This document shows positions 55,896-64,000 of a stretch of DNA of 64,000 bases, one piece after another (position 1 is the stretch's first letter; each line of letters begins with the position of its first letter). The position numbers were made by a program, and so were the translations under genes. Location of the stretch: the NCBI RefSeq assembly GCF_002005105.1, contig NZ_MSCV01000025.1, positions 1-64,000 on the forward strand. The letters are read 5' to 3'. This DNA comes from Methylocaldum sp. 14B (lineage in GTDB: Bacteria; Pseudomonadota; Gammaproteobacteria; Methylococcales; Methylococcaceae). The notes under the pieces were generated by a model. That model worked only from the letters and a program-made list of their open reading frames with translations. It ran no database searches and was not told where the DNA came from.

Positions 55896-58524
55896 CGATA
55901 TCCTTTCGTCCGCCGAGCGCATCAGGTCGCTTAGAGAACATATCCAACAGAATAATGCGGAGCTAACCGAGCGCTTTCACGCCGGCATACCAGCCGCCGA
56001 ACTGATTCGGGCGCGCTCCGATTTCATCGATGAACTGCTCGGAGCCTGCTGGAATCATTTCCTCGGATCCGACGCCGAACAGCTCGCACTTATTGCGGTA
56101 GGGGGCTATGGCCGACGCGAGCTGCACCCTTACTCCGATATCGATGTTTTGATTCTCCTCGATTTTCACCACAGCGGCGCGAATCGAGCCGAAGAACCGC
56201 CCTACCGGCAAGGCTTGGCCGATTTCTTCAATTTGCTGTGGGACATTGGCCTCAAGCCCGCTCACAGCGTCCGTACGATCGAAGAGTGCGTGGAACAGGC
56301 CCGGCAAGATGTGACGGTCATCACCAATCTCATGGAATCCCGACTGCTCCATGGTTCCTCGGCGTTGTTCAAGGAGCTGTGGGCGCGTATCGGCCCCGAA
56401 CATCTCTGGTCCTCGCGAGAGTTCTTCGAAGCCAAGATGGCTGAACAAGCCGCACGCTATGCCAAATACCACGACACGGCCTACAACCTGGAGCCTAATA
56501 TCAAAGAGGGCCCGGGCGGTCTCCGGGATATCCAAATCATCGGATGGATTATCAAGCGCCATTACAATGCGTCGAATCTGAACGATCTGCTCCTGCACGG
56601 CTGGCTAACCGAAGCGGAGCACGGCGAGCTCATGCAAGCGCAGCATTTCCTCTGGCAGCTCCGTTTCGCCTTGCACACGTTGACCGGGCGTTGCGAAGAT
56701 CGCCTGCTGTTCGAGTATCAAAAGGAGCTGGCCCTACAGTTCGGATATCAGGATCCGGACGTCAACCAAGCGGTCGAGCAATTCATGCAGCGCTATTTCC
56801 GCACCGTCATGGGACTGGAGCGGCTGAACGAAATGCTATTGCAACTGTTCAAGGAAGCCGCACTGCATCGCGATGAAGATGCCGTAATCCTCCCGATCAA
56901 CAGAAACTTTCAGGCGGTCAACAACTACATCGAGGCACTGCACCCGAACGTTTTTCGGGAACAGCCTCTTGCCCTGCTGCAAATATTTCTCCTATTGCAG
57001 CAAAACGCCAGCTTGTTAGGCATACGCGCCGCGACCATCCGGCTCATTCGCCAACATCTCTACCTGATCGACGAGAATTTCCGCAACGATCCGGAAGCTT
57101 GCCGGCTTTTTATGGAAATCCTGCGCCAACCGGGAGGCATCACGCATCAACTGCGGAGGATGAACCGCTACGGCATTCTGGCCGCGTATCTCCCGGCTTT
57201 CGGCCGCGTCGTCGGCCGCATGCAGTATGATCTCTTCCACGTTTACACCGTGGACGAACATACGCTCTTCGTAGTACGCAACCTCAGACGATTCGCTCTA
57301 GAAAAGCACAGAGCCGAGCATCCCCTCTGCAATGAAATTTTTCAGATCATCGAAAGACCGGAGCTTCTATACATTGCCGGCTTAATGCACGACATCGCCA
57401 AAGGTAGCGGCGGCGATCATTCCGTCATCGGCGCGGACATTGCCGAGGGTTTTTGCCAACGCCACGGCATAAGCCGTCGGGACACCGACCTGGTCAAGTG
57501 GCTGGTTCAGAACCATTTGCTCATGTCCATGACAGCTCAGCGCAAGGATATCAGCGATCCAGACGTCATTCATGAGTTCGCCACCGCCATCGGCAACCAA
57601 GACACGCTGAATTATCTATATCTCTTGACCGTGGCCGACATTCGCGCCACCAACCCGAACCTGTGGAACTCGTGGAAAGACGCCCTGCTCAAGGAACTGT
57701 ATCTCACGACGCGGTGGACATTCCGACGAGGACTCACAAAACCGCTGGAACAAGAAGAAAAGATCAATGCGGTCAAAGCGGAAAGCCTTGCTCTGCTGAG
57801 GCGCTTAGGCATCAGCGACCGAACCATCGAAAAAGTCTGGCAGATGGTTAACGACGAATATTTTCTGCGCTATTTGGCGGAGGAAATCGCCTGGCATACC
57901 GTGGCCATCAGCGCCTGCAAGCCGGGAGACTTACCCCTGGTCCTGTTGCGCCCGGTCAGCCAGCGGGGGAGCGCGGAAATTTTCCTGTATGCGAAAGACC
58001 AGGATTTCATATTCGCTTACAGTACGGCGGTTTTGGACCAACTCGGATTGACCGTCTTCGACGCCAAGATCATCACTTCCGCCGATGGCTATGTGTTGAA
58101 CAGCTATCACGTCCTCGAGCAGACTGGAGAACCGATCAACGATCACCTGCGGCAGGCCCAGATTTGCAGCCGATTGCGGGCATGCCTGCTACAACCGAGC
58201 TGCACACCGCTACGCGTCCATCGGCGCGAACCGCGGGAAATAAAACATTTCACGGTACCCACTCAAATTTATTTTCACGACGACCCGCAGAACCGTTATT
58301 CGATTCTGGAATTGGTCGCCACCGACCGCCCTGGGCTTTTGTCGAAGGTCGGCCAAGCGTTCAGGGAATGTGACGTGCGCCTCTATAATGCAAAAATTTC
58401 CACCATCGGCAGCAGAGCCGAAGACATTTTCTATATCACCGACCATCGCGATCATCCGCTAAACAGCGAACTCCAGAAGCGCCAATTGAGCGAAGCGATC
58501 ATCGCGCTGGTGGGAACAAATTAA
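55816..58524 (+). CDS. glnD: Bifunctional uridylyltransferase/uridylyl-removing enzyme GlnD
   Basis: A 902-residue nitrogen sensor that uridylylates PII (GlnB/GlnK) when glutamine is low and removes UMP when it is high. The nucleotidyltransferase motif GGYGRRELHPYSDIDVLIL lies near residues 95-113. The HD domain has LMHDIAKGSGGDHS, and two ACT domains at the end (about 710-900) bind glutamine. The ATG at 55816 is inside map; a TTG at 55861 with AAGAAGAGG upstream would give 887 residues and a better-spaced overlap. Either way it is translationally coupled to map. The glnB target is not in the window. Confidence 0.95.
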   Translation: MATKSSPCVKKRHTRLKTADLNSPRYDDILSSAERIRSLREHIQQNNAELTERFHAGIPAAELIRARSDFIDELLGACWNHFLGSDAEQLALIAVGGYGRRELHPYSDIDVLILLDFHHSGANRAEEPPYRQGLADFFNLLWDIGLKPAHSVRTIEECVEQARQDVTVITNLMESRLLHGSSALFKELWARIGPEHLWSSREFFEAKMAEQAARYAKYHDTAYNLEPNIKEGPGGLRDIQIIGWIIKRHYNASNLNDLLLHGWLTEAEHGELMQAQHFLWQLRFALHTLTGRCEDRLLFEYQKELALQFGYQDPDVNQAVEQFMQRYFRTVMGLERLNEMLLQLFKEAALHRDEDAVILPINRNFQAVNNYIEALHPNVFREQPLALLQIFLLLQQNASLLGIRAATIRLIRQHLYLIDENFRNDPEACRLFMEILRQPGGITHQLRRMNRYGILAAYLPAFGRVVGRMQYDLFHVYTVDEHTLFVVRNLRRFALEKHRAEHPLCNEIFQIIERPELLYIAGLMHDIAKGSGGDHSVIGADIAEGFCQRHGISRRDTDLVKWLVQNHLLMSMTAQRKDISDPDVIHEFATAIGNQDTLNYLYLLTVADIRATNPNLWNSWKDALLKELYLTTRWTFRRGLTKPLEQEEKINAVKAESLALLRRLGISDRTIEKVWQMVNDEYFLRYLAEEIAWHTVAISACKPGDLPLVLLRPVSQRGSAEIFLYAKDQDFIFAYSTAVLDQLGLTVFDAKIITSADGYVLNSYHVLEQTGEPINDHLRQAQICSRLRACLLQPSCTPLRVHRREPREIKHFTVPTQIYFHDDPQNRYSILELVATDRPGLLSKVGQAFRECDVRLYNAKISTIGSRAEDIFYITDHRDHPLNSELQKRQLSEAIIALVGTN

Positions 58525-58667
58525 ACGTTTTTCCGCATCCGTTTCAGATATAGCGGAGTCCGCAACCCCGTTTTTTCGTCAAAGACTCGTGCTATGCTTG
58601 CGGCGACCGATCAATGGGTCGTACCTTTTGGAAGCCATGTTTCCAAGCCTAATCGGAGGATAAAGCC

Positions 58668-58982
58668 ATGCCGACGGTTGCAGATCCGCTGCTCGAAAAC
58701 TGGTATCAAGATGCCGAGACCGGACGATCGTTTCGTGTTGTCGCATTGGACGAGGAAAACGACGCCATCGAAATCCAGTATCTCAACGGCGATCTCGGCG
58801 AATTTGACTTTGCCTCTTGGTACGAATCGCCTTTTGCGCCTATAGAGCCCCCCGAAGACTGGAGCGCTCCTTTCGATGACGTGGAAATCGATGACCTCGG
58901 TTACACCGATCCGGATTTGCATGAACCGGATCAGCGGGATCTCACCTTGGACGACTTTCTAAACGAAGAAGACGAGCATTGA
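58668..58982 (+). CDS. DUF6763 family acidic protein
   Basis: A 104-residue acidic protein with WYQDAETGRSFRVVALDEENDAIEIQYLNGDLGEFD, a small beta-rich domain I associate with DUF6763, and a second acidic block rich in Asp-Asp-Leu. No catalytic residues are evident. GGAGG lies 9 bp before the ATG. It stands between glnD and the convergent ald gene and probably has its own promoter. Function unknown. Confidence 0.75.
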   Translation: MPTVADPLLENWYQDAETGRSFRVVALDEENDAIEIQYLNGDLGEFDFASWYESPFAPIEPPEDWSAPFDDVEIDDLGYTDPDLHEPDQRDLTLDDFLNEEDEH

Positions 58983-59022
58983 TTTTCGCTTGGCTTGACT
59001 CGCCTCGTCGCCGCCCGAACGA

Positions 59023-60129
59023 TCACGATGCGGGAAATGCGCTGTATCGCTCGATGAATCCGAACGTTTCGGCTACGGGCTTGCAGGTTAGATGTCCCTG
59101 GTAAGTGTTTACGGCCTTGGCAAACCCTGGATTTTCGCGAAACGCCGTCAAGCCCTGATTGGCTAACTGGAGGACATAGGGAAAGCTGGCCTCGGTTAAA
59201 GCGATCGTCGATGTCCGGGGATAAGCGCCGGGCATGTTGGTCACGCAGTAATGGATGACGCCGTGCTTCTCGTAAACGGGTTCTGAATGAGTAGTGGGCC
59301 GCGAAGTTTCCACGCAGCCGCCCTGATCGATGCTGACGTCGACGATCACGGAACCGGGCTGCATCGATCCGACCATTTTCTCGGTCACCACGTAGTCTGC
59401 CTTGGCCCCGTGCCGCAATACCGCGCCGACGACTAAATCGGCTTCACATATACGGCGTGCAATGACGTCCGGCTCGGAAGCAAAAAACTCGAGTTCCCCT
59501 GAAATTTCGCGCTGCATCCGCTCGCCCTTGGCCTTGTCGATGCCTGCAACAGAAACCTGAGCCCCAAGCCCCCACGCCGTCTGCGCGGCGTGAAAAGCCA
59601 CGACCCCGTCGCCTACGATCAACACCCTTCCGTGTCTCGCGCCCAGAACCTTGCCGAGCTGCACCCCTCTACCGCCATTGAACTCGGCCAGATAATAAGC
59701 ACCGACCAGTGCCGCCATATTACCCGCGACCGCGCTCATGGGAGCGAGAATCGGCAATCGACCGGATCTGTCCTCCAAGGTTTCGTATGCCACCGCCATA
59801 GTGCGGCGTTCCAGTAAGATCTCAGTGAGCGAGCGAGGAGCCCCCGCAAGATGGAAGAAGGTAAACACGATCTGATTTCGGAGAAAAAGGTACTCCGGTT
59901 CTATCGGCTCTTTGACCTTGAGAACCAAGTCCGAATTCCATGCGTCCTCGACGCCGCAAATACGAGCGCCCATCCGAACGTATTCCTCATCCTTAAATCC
60001 GGAACCGAGCCCCGCATTCGTTTCGATCAAAACTTCGTGCCCCGCCTCGACAAGTATCGATGCTTGATGCGGCGTCAGCGCGACGCGGTTTTCGTTATTC
60101 TTGATTTCTTTAGGTACCCCGATTCTCAT
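59023..60129 (-). CDS. ald: Alanine dehydrogenase
   Basis: A 368-residue NAD-dependent enzyme that interconverts L-alanine with pyruvate and ammonia. It starts MRIGVPKEIKNNENRVALTP. K75-equivalent lysine is in VLKVKEP and H96-equivalent in FTFFHLAG; the Rossmann motif is GDGVVAFHAAQTAWGLGA. The enzyme can assimilate ammonium when it is plentiful. It ends 40 bp from the DUF6763 gene, convergently. Confidence 0.97.
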   Translation of the reverse strand: MRIGVPKEIKNNENRVALTPHQASILVEAGHEVLIETNAGLGSGFKDEEYVRMGARICGVEDAWNSDLVLKVKEPIEPEYLFLRNQIVFTFFHLAGAPRSLTEILLERRTMAVAYETLEDRSGRLPILAPMSAVAGNMAALVGAYYLAEFNGGRGVQLGKVLGARHGRVLIVGDGVVAFHAAQTAWGLGAQVSVAGIDKAKGERMQREISGELEFFASEPDVIARRICEADLVVGAVLRHGAKADYVVTEKMVGSMQPGSVIVDVSIDQGGCVETSRPTTHSEPVYEKHGVIHYCVTNMPGAYPRTSTIALTEASFPYVLQLANQGLTAFRENPGFAKAVNTYQGHLTCKPVAETFGFIERYSAFPAS

Positions 60130-60467
60130 AGCAGTATGCAGCTCTACAGACTTGAAACTTATGAACGATTGTATACGTTCGGAGGAACCAGGCCATCCTC
60201 AGAACGACTCGAGCTTATTCTCTAGTCTAACCGTAGTCGACGCTTTGGCGTGTAACCCAGAGCCACATACTCTGTCGAGCGATCAGTCAGCAAAAACAAT
60301 TATCGAGGCCGACATCTCCGCGATTCTAAAGTGAACATCAGAGCCCGACTGAATCGGCCTCAATATCGTAGCGAGGCGGAGGTTTGTGCCTCCGCCCCGA
60401 TGCAGACAATCTTGTTCGCGCTTTGCCACGCGAATCCAAGACCGGAAGGTCTGGTCCGCGAGATCGC
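60130..60467. other. Intergenic gap with one GC-rich hairpin
   Basis: A 338-bp gap with no supportable gene. It holds GGCGGAGG/CCTCCGCC at 60375-60396, a perfect 8-bp stem with a 6-nt loop and no T-run, which could end the transcript of the two mini-protein genes on the minus strand. The part nearest ald should contain its promoter; boxes were not resolved. Confidence 0.4.
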
Positions 60468-60677
60468 TCACCGGCGCCATTCGGCAACCAGCTTAAGGCA
60501 TTCCCGGCGCCACTGGCACTCGAATTCTTTGCACTCCATGCGATCCTCGGACAAAAAACATGCGGCTTTACCCCTGGCTCGTTGGATAGCCCACACGAGT
60601 TGTTTTTCTGTACGGAAATATTCGAGGTCTCGGATACCCTCATGGCGGGCTAAATTCAATAGCTCTGCAGCGATCAT
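60468..60677 (-). CDS. Cys4 mini-protein, paralogue A (SAP-like)
   Basis: A 69-residue protein. The first half resembles a SAP-type helix-extended loop-helix (MIAAELLNLARHEGIRDLEYFRTEKQLVWAIQRARG), a fold often used for DNA contact. The second half has four cysteines, C40, C49, C54 and C60, with the pattern CF-x7-C-x4-C-x-W-R-R-E-C. The ATG at 60677 has AAGGAG close upstream. It is tandem with paralogue B (89 bp upstream), which has the identical cysteine spacing. The cysteines could bind zinc or an Fe-S cluster; this is inference. Confidence 0.7.
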   Translation of the reverse strand: MIAAELLNLARHEGIRDLEYFRTEKQLVWAIQRARGKAACFLSEDRMECKEFECQWRRECLKLVAEWRR

Positions 60678-60766
60678 CAATCTCTCCTTGGTTTCAGATG
60701 CATAAAAACAGCGCGACTACGCGTCTCAACTTCCTTGGAACGAACTTATCGATTAATTGAAAGCCC

Positions 60767-60967
60767 CTAATTCTCCTTTTTAGCCTGTGAAAAACATTCT
60801 TCTCGCCATAAACAACCATGCTGATCGCAGGCAGCATCGCGAGCCGTACCGAAGCAGTCGAAGTTTCCTTCGACAATCTGGATCTTTCGGATCAGATCCC
60901 GCTTGTTCATGCGGCCTGGAACCAAGCCCATACGTTTGGCGATCTCCCGAACTTCATCGACACGCAT
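60767..60967 (-). CDS. Cys4 mini-protein, paralogue B (SAP-like)
   Basis: A 66-residue protein with a SAP-like N-terminal half (VDEVREIAKRMGLVPGRMNKRDLIRKIQ) that fits the SAP consensus better than paralogue A does. Cysteines C38, C47, C52 and C58 follow with spacing x8-x4-x5, the same as in paralogue A, and the shared W-R-x-E-C ending. GGAGGAGG 7 bp before the ATG is the strongest ribosome binding site in this part of the window, which supports a well-translated protein. Function unknown. Confidence 0.75.
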   Translation of the reverse strand: MRVDEVREIAKRMGLVPGRMNKRDLIRKIQIVEGNFDCFGTARDAACDQHGCLWREECFSQAKKEN

Positions 60968-61067
60968 AACGAACCTCCTCCGGAAATCGATTAATTCTGA
61001 GATACGAAGTTGATGATTGCATTACAAGGACCAAACCAGCCTTAAGGAAATCCAGCCATCAAGCGTC

Positions 61068-62069
61068 TCAGGACTTTTCAAGCAACATGCGTGCCGCAAA
61101 ATCGGCCGCCCCGATCAACCCAGTGTGAAAATTCAAGGCAACACGGACCGGGACAGCGCAGAGAAACTCTGAAAGCCGGCCTTTAGCACAAAAACCTTGC
61201 ATGAAATGGCCGTCCTGTAGTGCGGGCAGAATCTTTGGCGCAATGCCGCCGCCGACCAGCACGCCGCCGGTAGCGAAACACCTCAAGGCCAAGTTGCCGG
61301 CCTCCGCACCAAAAATGCGCGCGAACAGGGCCAGAGTTCCCCGACACAGCGCATCTCCCCGATGCAAGGCATGCGTGGTGATTTCCCGTGCGGGGTCCTC
61401 CGCCTTCTTTATCGCGCCGGCCAATTCGGGCGATTCGGGCGCATAGTTTATGTCGCGTAGATACTCATAGACATTGACGATTCCCGGTCCGGACAAGATC
61501 CGTTCATAACTCACGTGCCCTCCGAACTTGTTTCGAAGATATACAAGCAAGCCGTCTTCCATGGTGTTGTTGGGCGCAAAGTCCCCATGCCCGCCTTCGG
61601 TTGCCAATGCACGATAGAGATGACCATCCCAGTACAATACCGCCTGGCCGAGCCCGGTACCGGCTGCGATGACCGCCCGGTTGCCGGTTGCGGGCACTGC
61701 ACGGGGATTCAGCTCGACCCACTCGTCGGGCCGCAGCCAGAGCAAACCTAAGGCCATGGCCTGAAGGTCGTTCAGCAATTTCACCTTGGAGATGCCCAGC
61801 AGGGGCATCAGGCGCCTCTCGTCAATCAACCAGGGTAGATTGGTCGTTTGGCAGCGGCCGTCGACGACGGGGCCCGCGACTCCGAAGCAAGCGGCGTCCA
61901 GCGGTTCGCTCTGATCCCTCAAGAAATCTTTAACAATGTCCTCGAACGAGCCATATCCCGCACTCGGATAGGTCTCCTCCCTCAATATTGATGCGGGCAG
62001 TCCTTCCAGCCCCCCGTCGTACAAAGCCAGGATCGTTTTCGTTCCACCCACGTCGCCCGCTAGTAGCAT
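61068..62069 (-). CDS. glk: Glucokinase
   Basis: A 333-residue ROK-unrelated Glk-type glucokinase that phosphorylates glucose with ATP. The phosphate loop is GDVGGTKT at residues 5-12, the catalytic aspartate is in LLNDLQAMALGL near residue 100, and AAGTGLGQAVL and EGGHGDFAP follow. It runs minus-strand after the DUF411 gene (28 bp gap). In a one-carbon-type organism it could serve glycogen or sucrose recycling; that role is inference. Confidence 0.95.
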   Translation of the reverse strand: MLLAGDVGGTKTILALYDGGLEGLPASILREETYPSAGYGSFEDIVKDFLRDQSEPLDAACFGVAGPVVDGRCQTTNLPWLIDERRLMPLLGISKVKLLNDLQAMALGLLWLRPDEWVELNPRAVPATGNRAVIAAGTGLGQAVLYWDGHLYRALATEGGHGDFAPNNTMEDGLLVYLRNKFGGHVSYERILSGPGIVNVYEYLRDINYAPESPELAGAIKKAEDPAREITTHALHRGDALCRGTLALFARIFGAEAGNLALRCFATGGVLVGGGIAPKILPALQDGHFMQGFCAKGRLSEFLCAVPVRVALNFHTGLIGAADFAARMLLEKS

Positions 62070-62097
62070 GACGGCCCTCCCTGTCTCTTAGGAGAGA

Positions 62098-62580
62098 TCA
62101 ATAAAATCGGTATTCCTGAAACGTGCTCACCCTCCCCTTCTTGTCGAAGAGCAGCACGGCGAACGGATCCTTTTTCCCGCCCATTTCCATTCCGGGCGTA
62201 CCCGCAGGCATGCCGGGAACGGCTAATCCCGCCGCCTCGGGCTTGGCTTGCAACAGCTTCTGGACATCCGCAGCGGGAACATGGCCTTCGACTACGTAAC
62301 CGTTGACCAGCGCGGTATGGCAGGATTGCAAATTCTCCGGCACTCCCAGTTCTTTCTTGATCCTGTCCATATCGTTGGATTTGATATCGCGCACGGTAAA
62401 GCCATGTTTTTTCATGTGCTCCAGCCATTTTCCACAGCAGCCGCAAGTAGGGCTGCGATAAACGGTCATTTCCACCGGGTTCTCGAGGACCGGTACGCCT
62501 TTGTCCCATACGCTCTCTTCGGCACGGATCGAAAACGGCGACAGAACTACCGTTAGTAGCATCAAACGCAAAAATTTCAT
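62098..62580 (-). CDS. DUF411 metal-related exported protein
   Basis: A 160-residue protein with a signal peptide (MKFLRLMLLTVVLSPFSIRA). The DUF411 core follows, with YRSPTCGCCGKW (C46, C48, C49), a likely copper- or other soft-metal-binding site, then the conserved SCHTALVNGYVVEGHVPAADVQKLL. A Met/Gly-rich insertion (PGMPAGTPGMEMGG) near 120-135 could also bind metal. The family is often found with copper resistance genes, but none is adjacent here. It lies between yjbQ and glk on one strand. Confidence 0.88.
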   Translation of the reverse strand: MKFLRLMLLTVVLSPFSIRAEESVWDKGVPVLENPVEMTVYRSPTCGCCGKWLEHMKKHGFTVRDIKSNDMDRIKKELGVPENLQSCHTALVNGYVVEGHVPAADVQKLLQAKPEAAGLAVPGMPAGTPGMEMGGKKDPFAVLLFDKKGRVSTFQEYRFY

Positions 62581-62594
62581 TGATCACTCCAGGT

Positions 62595-63020
62595 TTAAAA
62601 CGTTTCCCCGTTCAAAGTGGCGACCACCGAGCGCGACCCTGCAAGATCACGGTGCTCGCCCAAATAGATGCCCTGCCAGGTGCCTAACAGCAATCGCCCG
62701 TCGCCGACCGGAACGGTTACGCTGGAGCCCATCAGACAGGATTTGATGTGGGCCGGCATATCGTCCTCCCCCTCCAAGGTATGGGTGTAATGAGCCGAGC
62801 CGTCGGGCGCCAGACTTCTCAGGTGAGTTTCCAGGTCGCGCCGCACGCTCGGGTCGGCGTTTTCATTGAGAACCAACGATGCGGAGGTATGCTGAATGAA
62901 AAAATGAGCGATACCGATGCGGAATTTCCTCAATTCAGGCAAAAGCCCCAGCAATTCTTCGGTGATTAGGTGAAAACCGCGCGCTCGCGGTTTTAACGCG
63001 ATTCGTTTTTGTAGCCACAT
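62595..63020 (-). CDS. YjbQ family protein (UPF0047)
   Basis: A 141-residue protein of the UPF0047/YjbQ family. Conserved segments are FFIQHTSASLVLNENADPSVRRDLETHL, HTLEGEDDMPAHIKS and LGTWQGIYLGEHRD; the His/Asp/Glu residues suggest a metal site. E. coli YjbQ has reported weak thiamine phosphate synthase-type activity, but its physiological role is unsettled. It is followed by the DUF411 gene 14 bp away. Confidence 0.92.
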   Translation of the reverse strand: MWLQKRIALKPRARGFHLITEELLGLLPELRKFRIGIAHFFIQHTSASLVLNENADPSVRRDLETHLRSLAPDGSAHYTHTLEGEDDMPAHIKSCLMGSSVTVPVGDGRLLLGTWQGIYLGEHRDLAGSRSVVATLNGETF

Positions 63021-63052
63021 TTTGGCGTATCGGATTATCTGCTTTATGAATT

Positions 63053-63202
63053 TTATTAATCAGGCCCGTAAATACCCTCCTGGTATTTCGGGCCGCCGCC
63101 CAGGCCGGTACACGCCCGGCCTGGGCTCACGCGGCTTGTCGCCGCGCCGGGGCATCCCTGCCCCCGATTAACCCGGCCTATATTTATAGGCCGGGTTAAT
63201 AA
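63053..63202 (+). repeat. Five-hairpin dispersed repeat, copy 4 (best preserved)
   Basis: The most regular copy, from TTATTAAT to TTAATAA. The terminal palindrome at 63167-63200 is perfect over 16 bp on each arm with a 2-nt centre. Stems CCCGTAAATACC/GGTATTTCGGG, AGGCCGG/CCGGCCT, CGCGGC/GCCGCG and a C-rich CCGGGGC stem precede it in order. It sits upstream of yjbQ and downstream of the ABC ATPase gene, both on the minus strand. Confidence 0.93.
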
Positions 63203-63298
63203 TTATGGTTTCACCATAGCCAATCCGTCATACGGCGTAAATACGCGTTTTCCTGACTTGATTAAAACGTCGAGAACACTGCGGCGGACTCCGAACGG

Positions 63299-64000
63299 TC
63301 AAAACACTTTCACCGCCGTGGCTTTAAAACTGACCCAAACTTCCTTCCCCAGTTCCAAACCGAGGCTTTGCAGCGATTCGAGTGTAATCCGGGCGTTAAG
63401 TTTCTCGCCGATATCAATGGTAATCCTCGCCCGCCCCGCCTCTTCCGCGATCATGATGATACGGCCGCGAAACGAATTACGGAGACTGGAATTCAGAGGT
63501 TCCGGGGAGAGCACGATCTCCTCGGGATCGACGGAGAGATGCGATCCCTGATCCAGCGCACGCGGCACCTGTATCGCCAGCTTGCCGGTGTCGAACACGC
63601 CGTTTCGTAGCGCTCCGCGAAACAAATTGACGAGCGGCGCCCCGACCGATCTTCCGGCGAAAAGGCTGATGGACTCGTCGGCGAGCGCGATACCCTGCAC
63701 CTGCTCATGGGTGCTGAACACCACCGTGTTCCCACTTTGCCGCGCATAATTCGAGAGCACCTGCTCGACCAAGCGCACATTACTTTGATCGAGATACGTA
63801 AATGGCTCGTCGAACAACAGCACTTCGGGTGCCGGAGCCAGCGCTCTCGCCAAGGCAACCCTCTGTTTCTCGCCTCCGGAAAGCGCCCTGACGGATCGCT
63901 TTTCGAATCCGGCAAGTCCCACTCGCTCCATTGCATCCATTGCCCTGCGGTGCCGCTGTTCCTTTCCGATACCGCGCAGCCTCAGTCCCAACTCCACGTT
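63299..64000 (-). CDS. Molybdate/tungstate-type ABC transporter ATPase, 3' part
   Basis: The gene starts beyond the window end; 233 residues of its C-terminal part are visible. These include the signature LSGGEKQRVALARAL, Walker B VLLFDEPFTYLD, the H-loop in FSTHEQVQGIALADE, and a C-terminal TOBE/mop domain (about the last 80 residues, NSFRGRIIMIAEEAGRARITIDI). The mop domain points to oxyanion transport of the ModC/TupC type. That would fit moaA at the other end of the window by supplying metal for the pterin cofactor. The Walker A and permease partners are outside the window. Confidence 0.75.
   Translation of the reverse strand, partial: NVELGLRLRGIGKEQRHRRAMDAMERVGLAGFEKRSVRALSGGEKQRVALARALAPAPEVLLFDEPFTYLDQSNVRLVEQVLSNYARQSGNTVVFSTHEQVQGIALADESISLFAGRSVGAPLVNLFRGALRNGVFDTGKLAIQVPRALDQGSHLSVDPEEIVLSPEPLNSSLRNSFRGRIIMIAEEAGRARITIDIGEKLNARITLESLQSLGLELGKEVWVSFKATAVKVF

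Overview
The window is a dense gammaproteobacterial chromosome segment (mid-50s % GC by eye). The family-level evidence is gene order: rpsP-rimM-trmD-rplS; pncC-thpR-recA-recX-alaS-lysC-csrA-tRNA-Ser(GCU); and rpsB-tsf-pyrH-frr-uppS-cdsA-dxr-rseP, with map-glnD divergent from rpsB. NnrU, DUF6494, DUF6763, a DUF411 protein, a CruF-like carotenoid protein and lipid A genes of the gnnA/gnnB type fit a methanotroph or related Methylococcales/Chromatiales-like lineage. That placement is inference; no methane oxidation gene or rRNA is present.

Layout. 1-4.7 kb: nnrU-like gene, DUF6494 gene, moaA, an EAL-HDOD regulator, and several structured repeats. 4.7-12.7 kb: sucA-sucB of 2-oxoglutarate dehydrogenase, a convergent DUF4118-PAS histidine kinase and a FixJ-type response regulator. 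13.3-18.8 kb: a phospholipase D-VTT fusion, an endonuclease/exonuclease/phosphatase-fold protein, a small acidic protein and an ABC exporter. 19.3-24.7 kb: an FKBP lipoprotein, a hybrid histidine kinase with an ethylene-receptor-like sensor, a carotenoid biosynthesis protein, ppnP and a Sel1-repeat protein. 24.7-27.4 kb: greB, YgjP-type metalloprotease, TlpA-like thioredoxin and quinone oxidoreductase in one run. 27.6-34.6 kb: an EAL-CBS-GGDEF protein and the lpxA-gnnA-gnnB-lpxB cluster with xerD upstream. 34.6-58.5 kb: the conserved translation, recombination and envelope block. 58.6-64 kb: DUF6763 protein, ald, two paralogous Cys4 mini-proteins, glk, DUF411 protein, YjbQ, and the 3' part of a molybdate/tungstate-type ABC ATPase.

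The most notable signals: (i) the kinase at 19831-22374 keeps all five residues I compared with the copper/ethylene pocket of plant ETR1, with identical spacing; (ii) lpxA-gnnA-gnnB-lpxB predicts a lipid A built on 2,3-diamino-glucose; (iii) a dispersed element of about 150 bp made of five hairpins occurs four times, always in the same orientation; (iv) three further non-coding elements bounded by long inverted repeats occur, one flanked by an 11-bp direct repeat that covers the moaA stop codon; (v) two tandem mini-proteins share an identically spaced four-cysteine motif.
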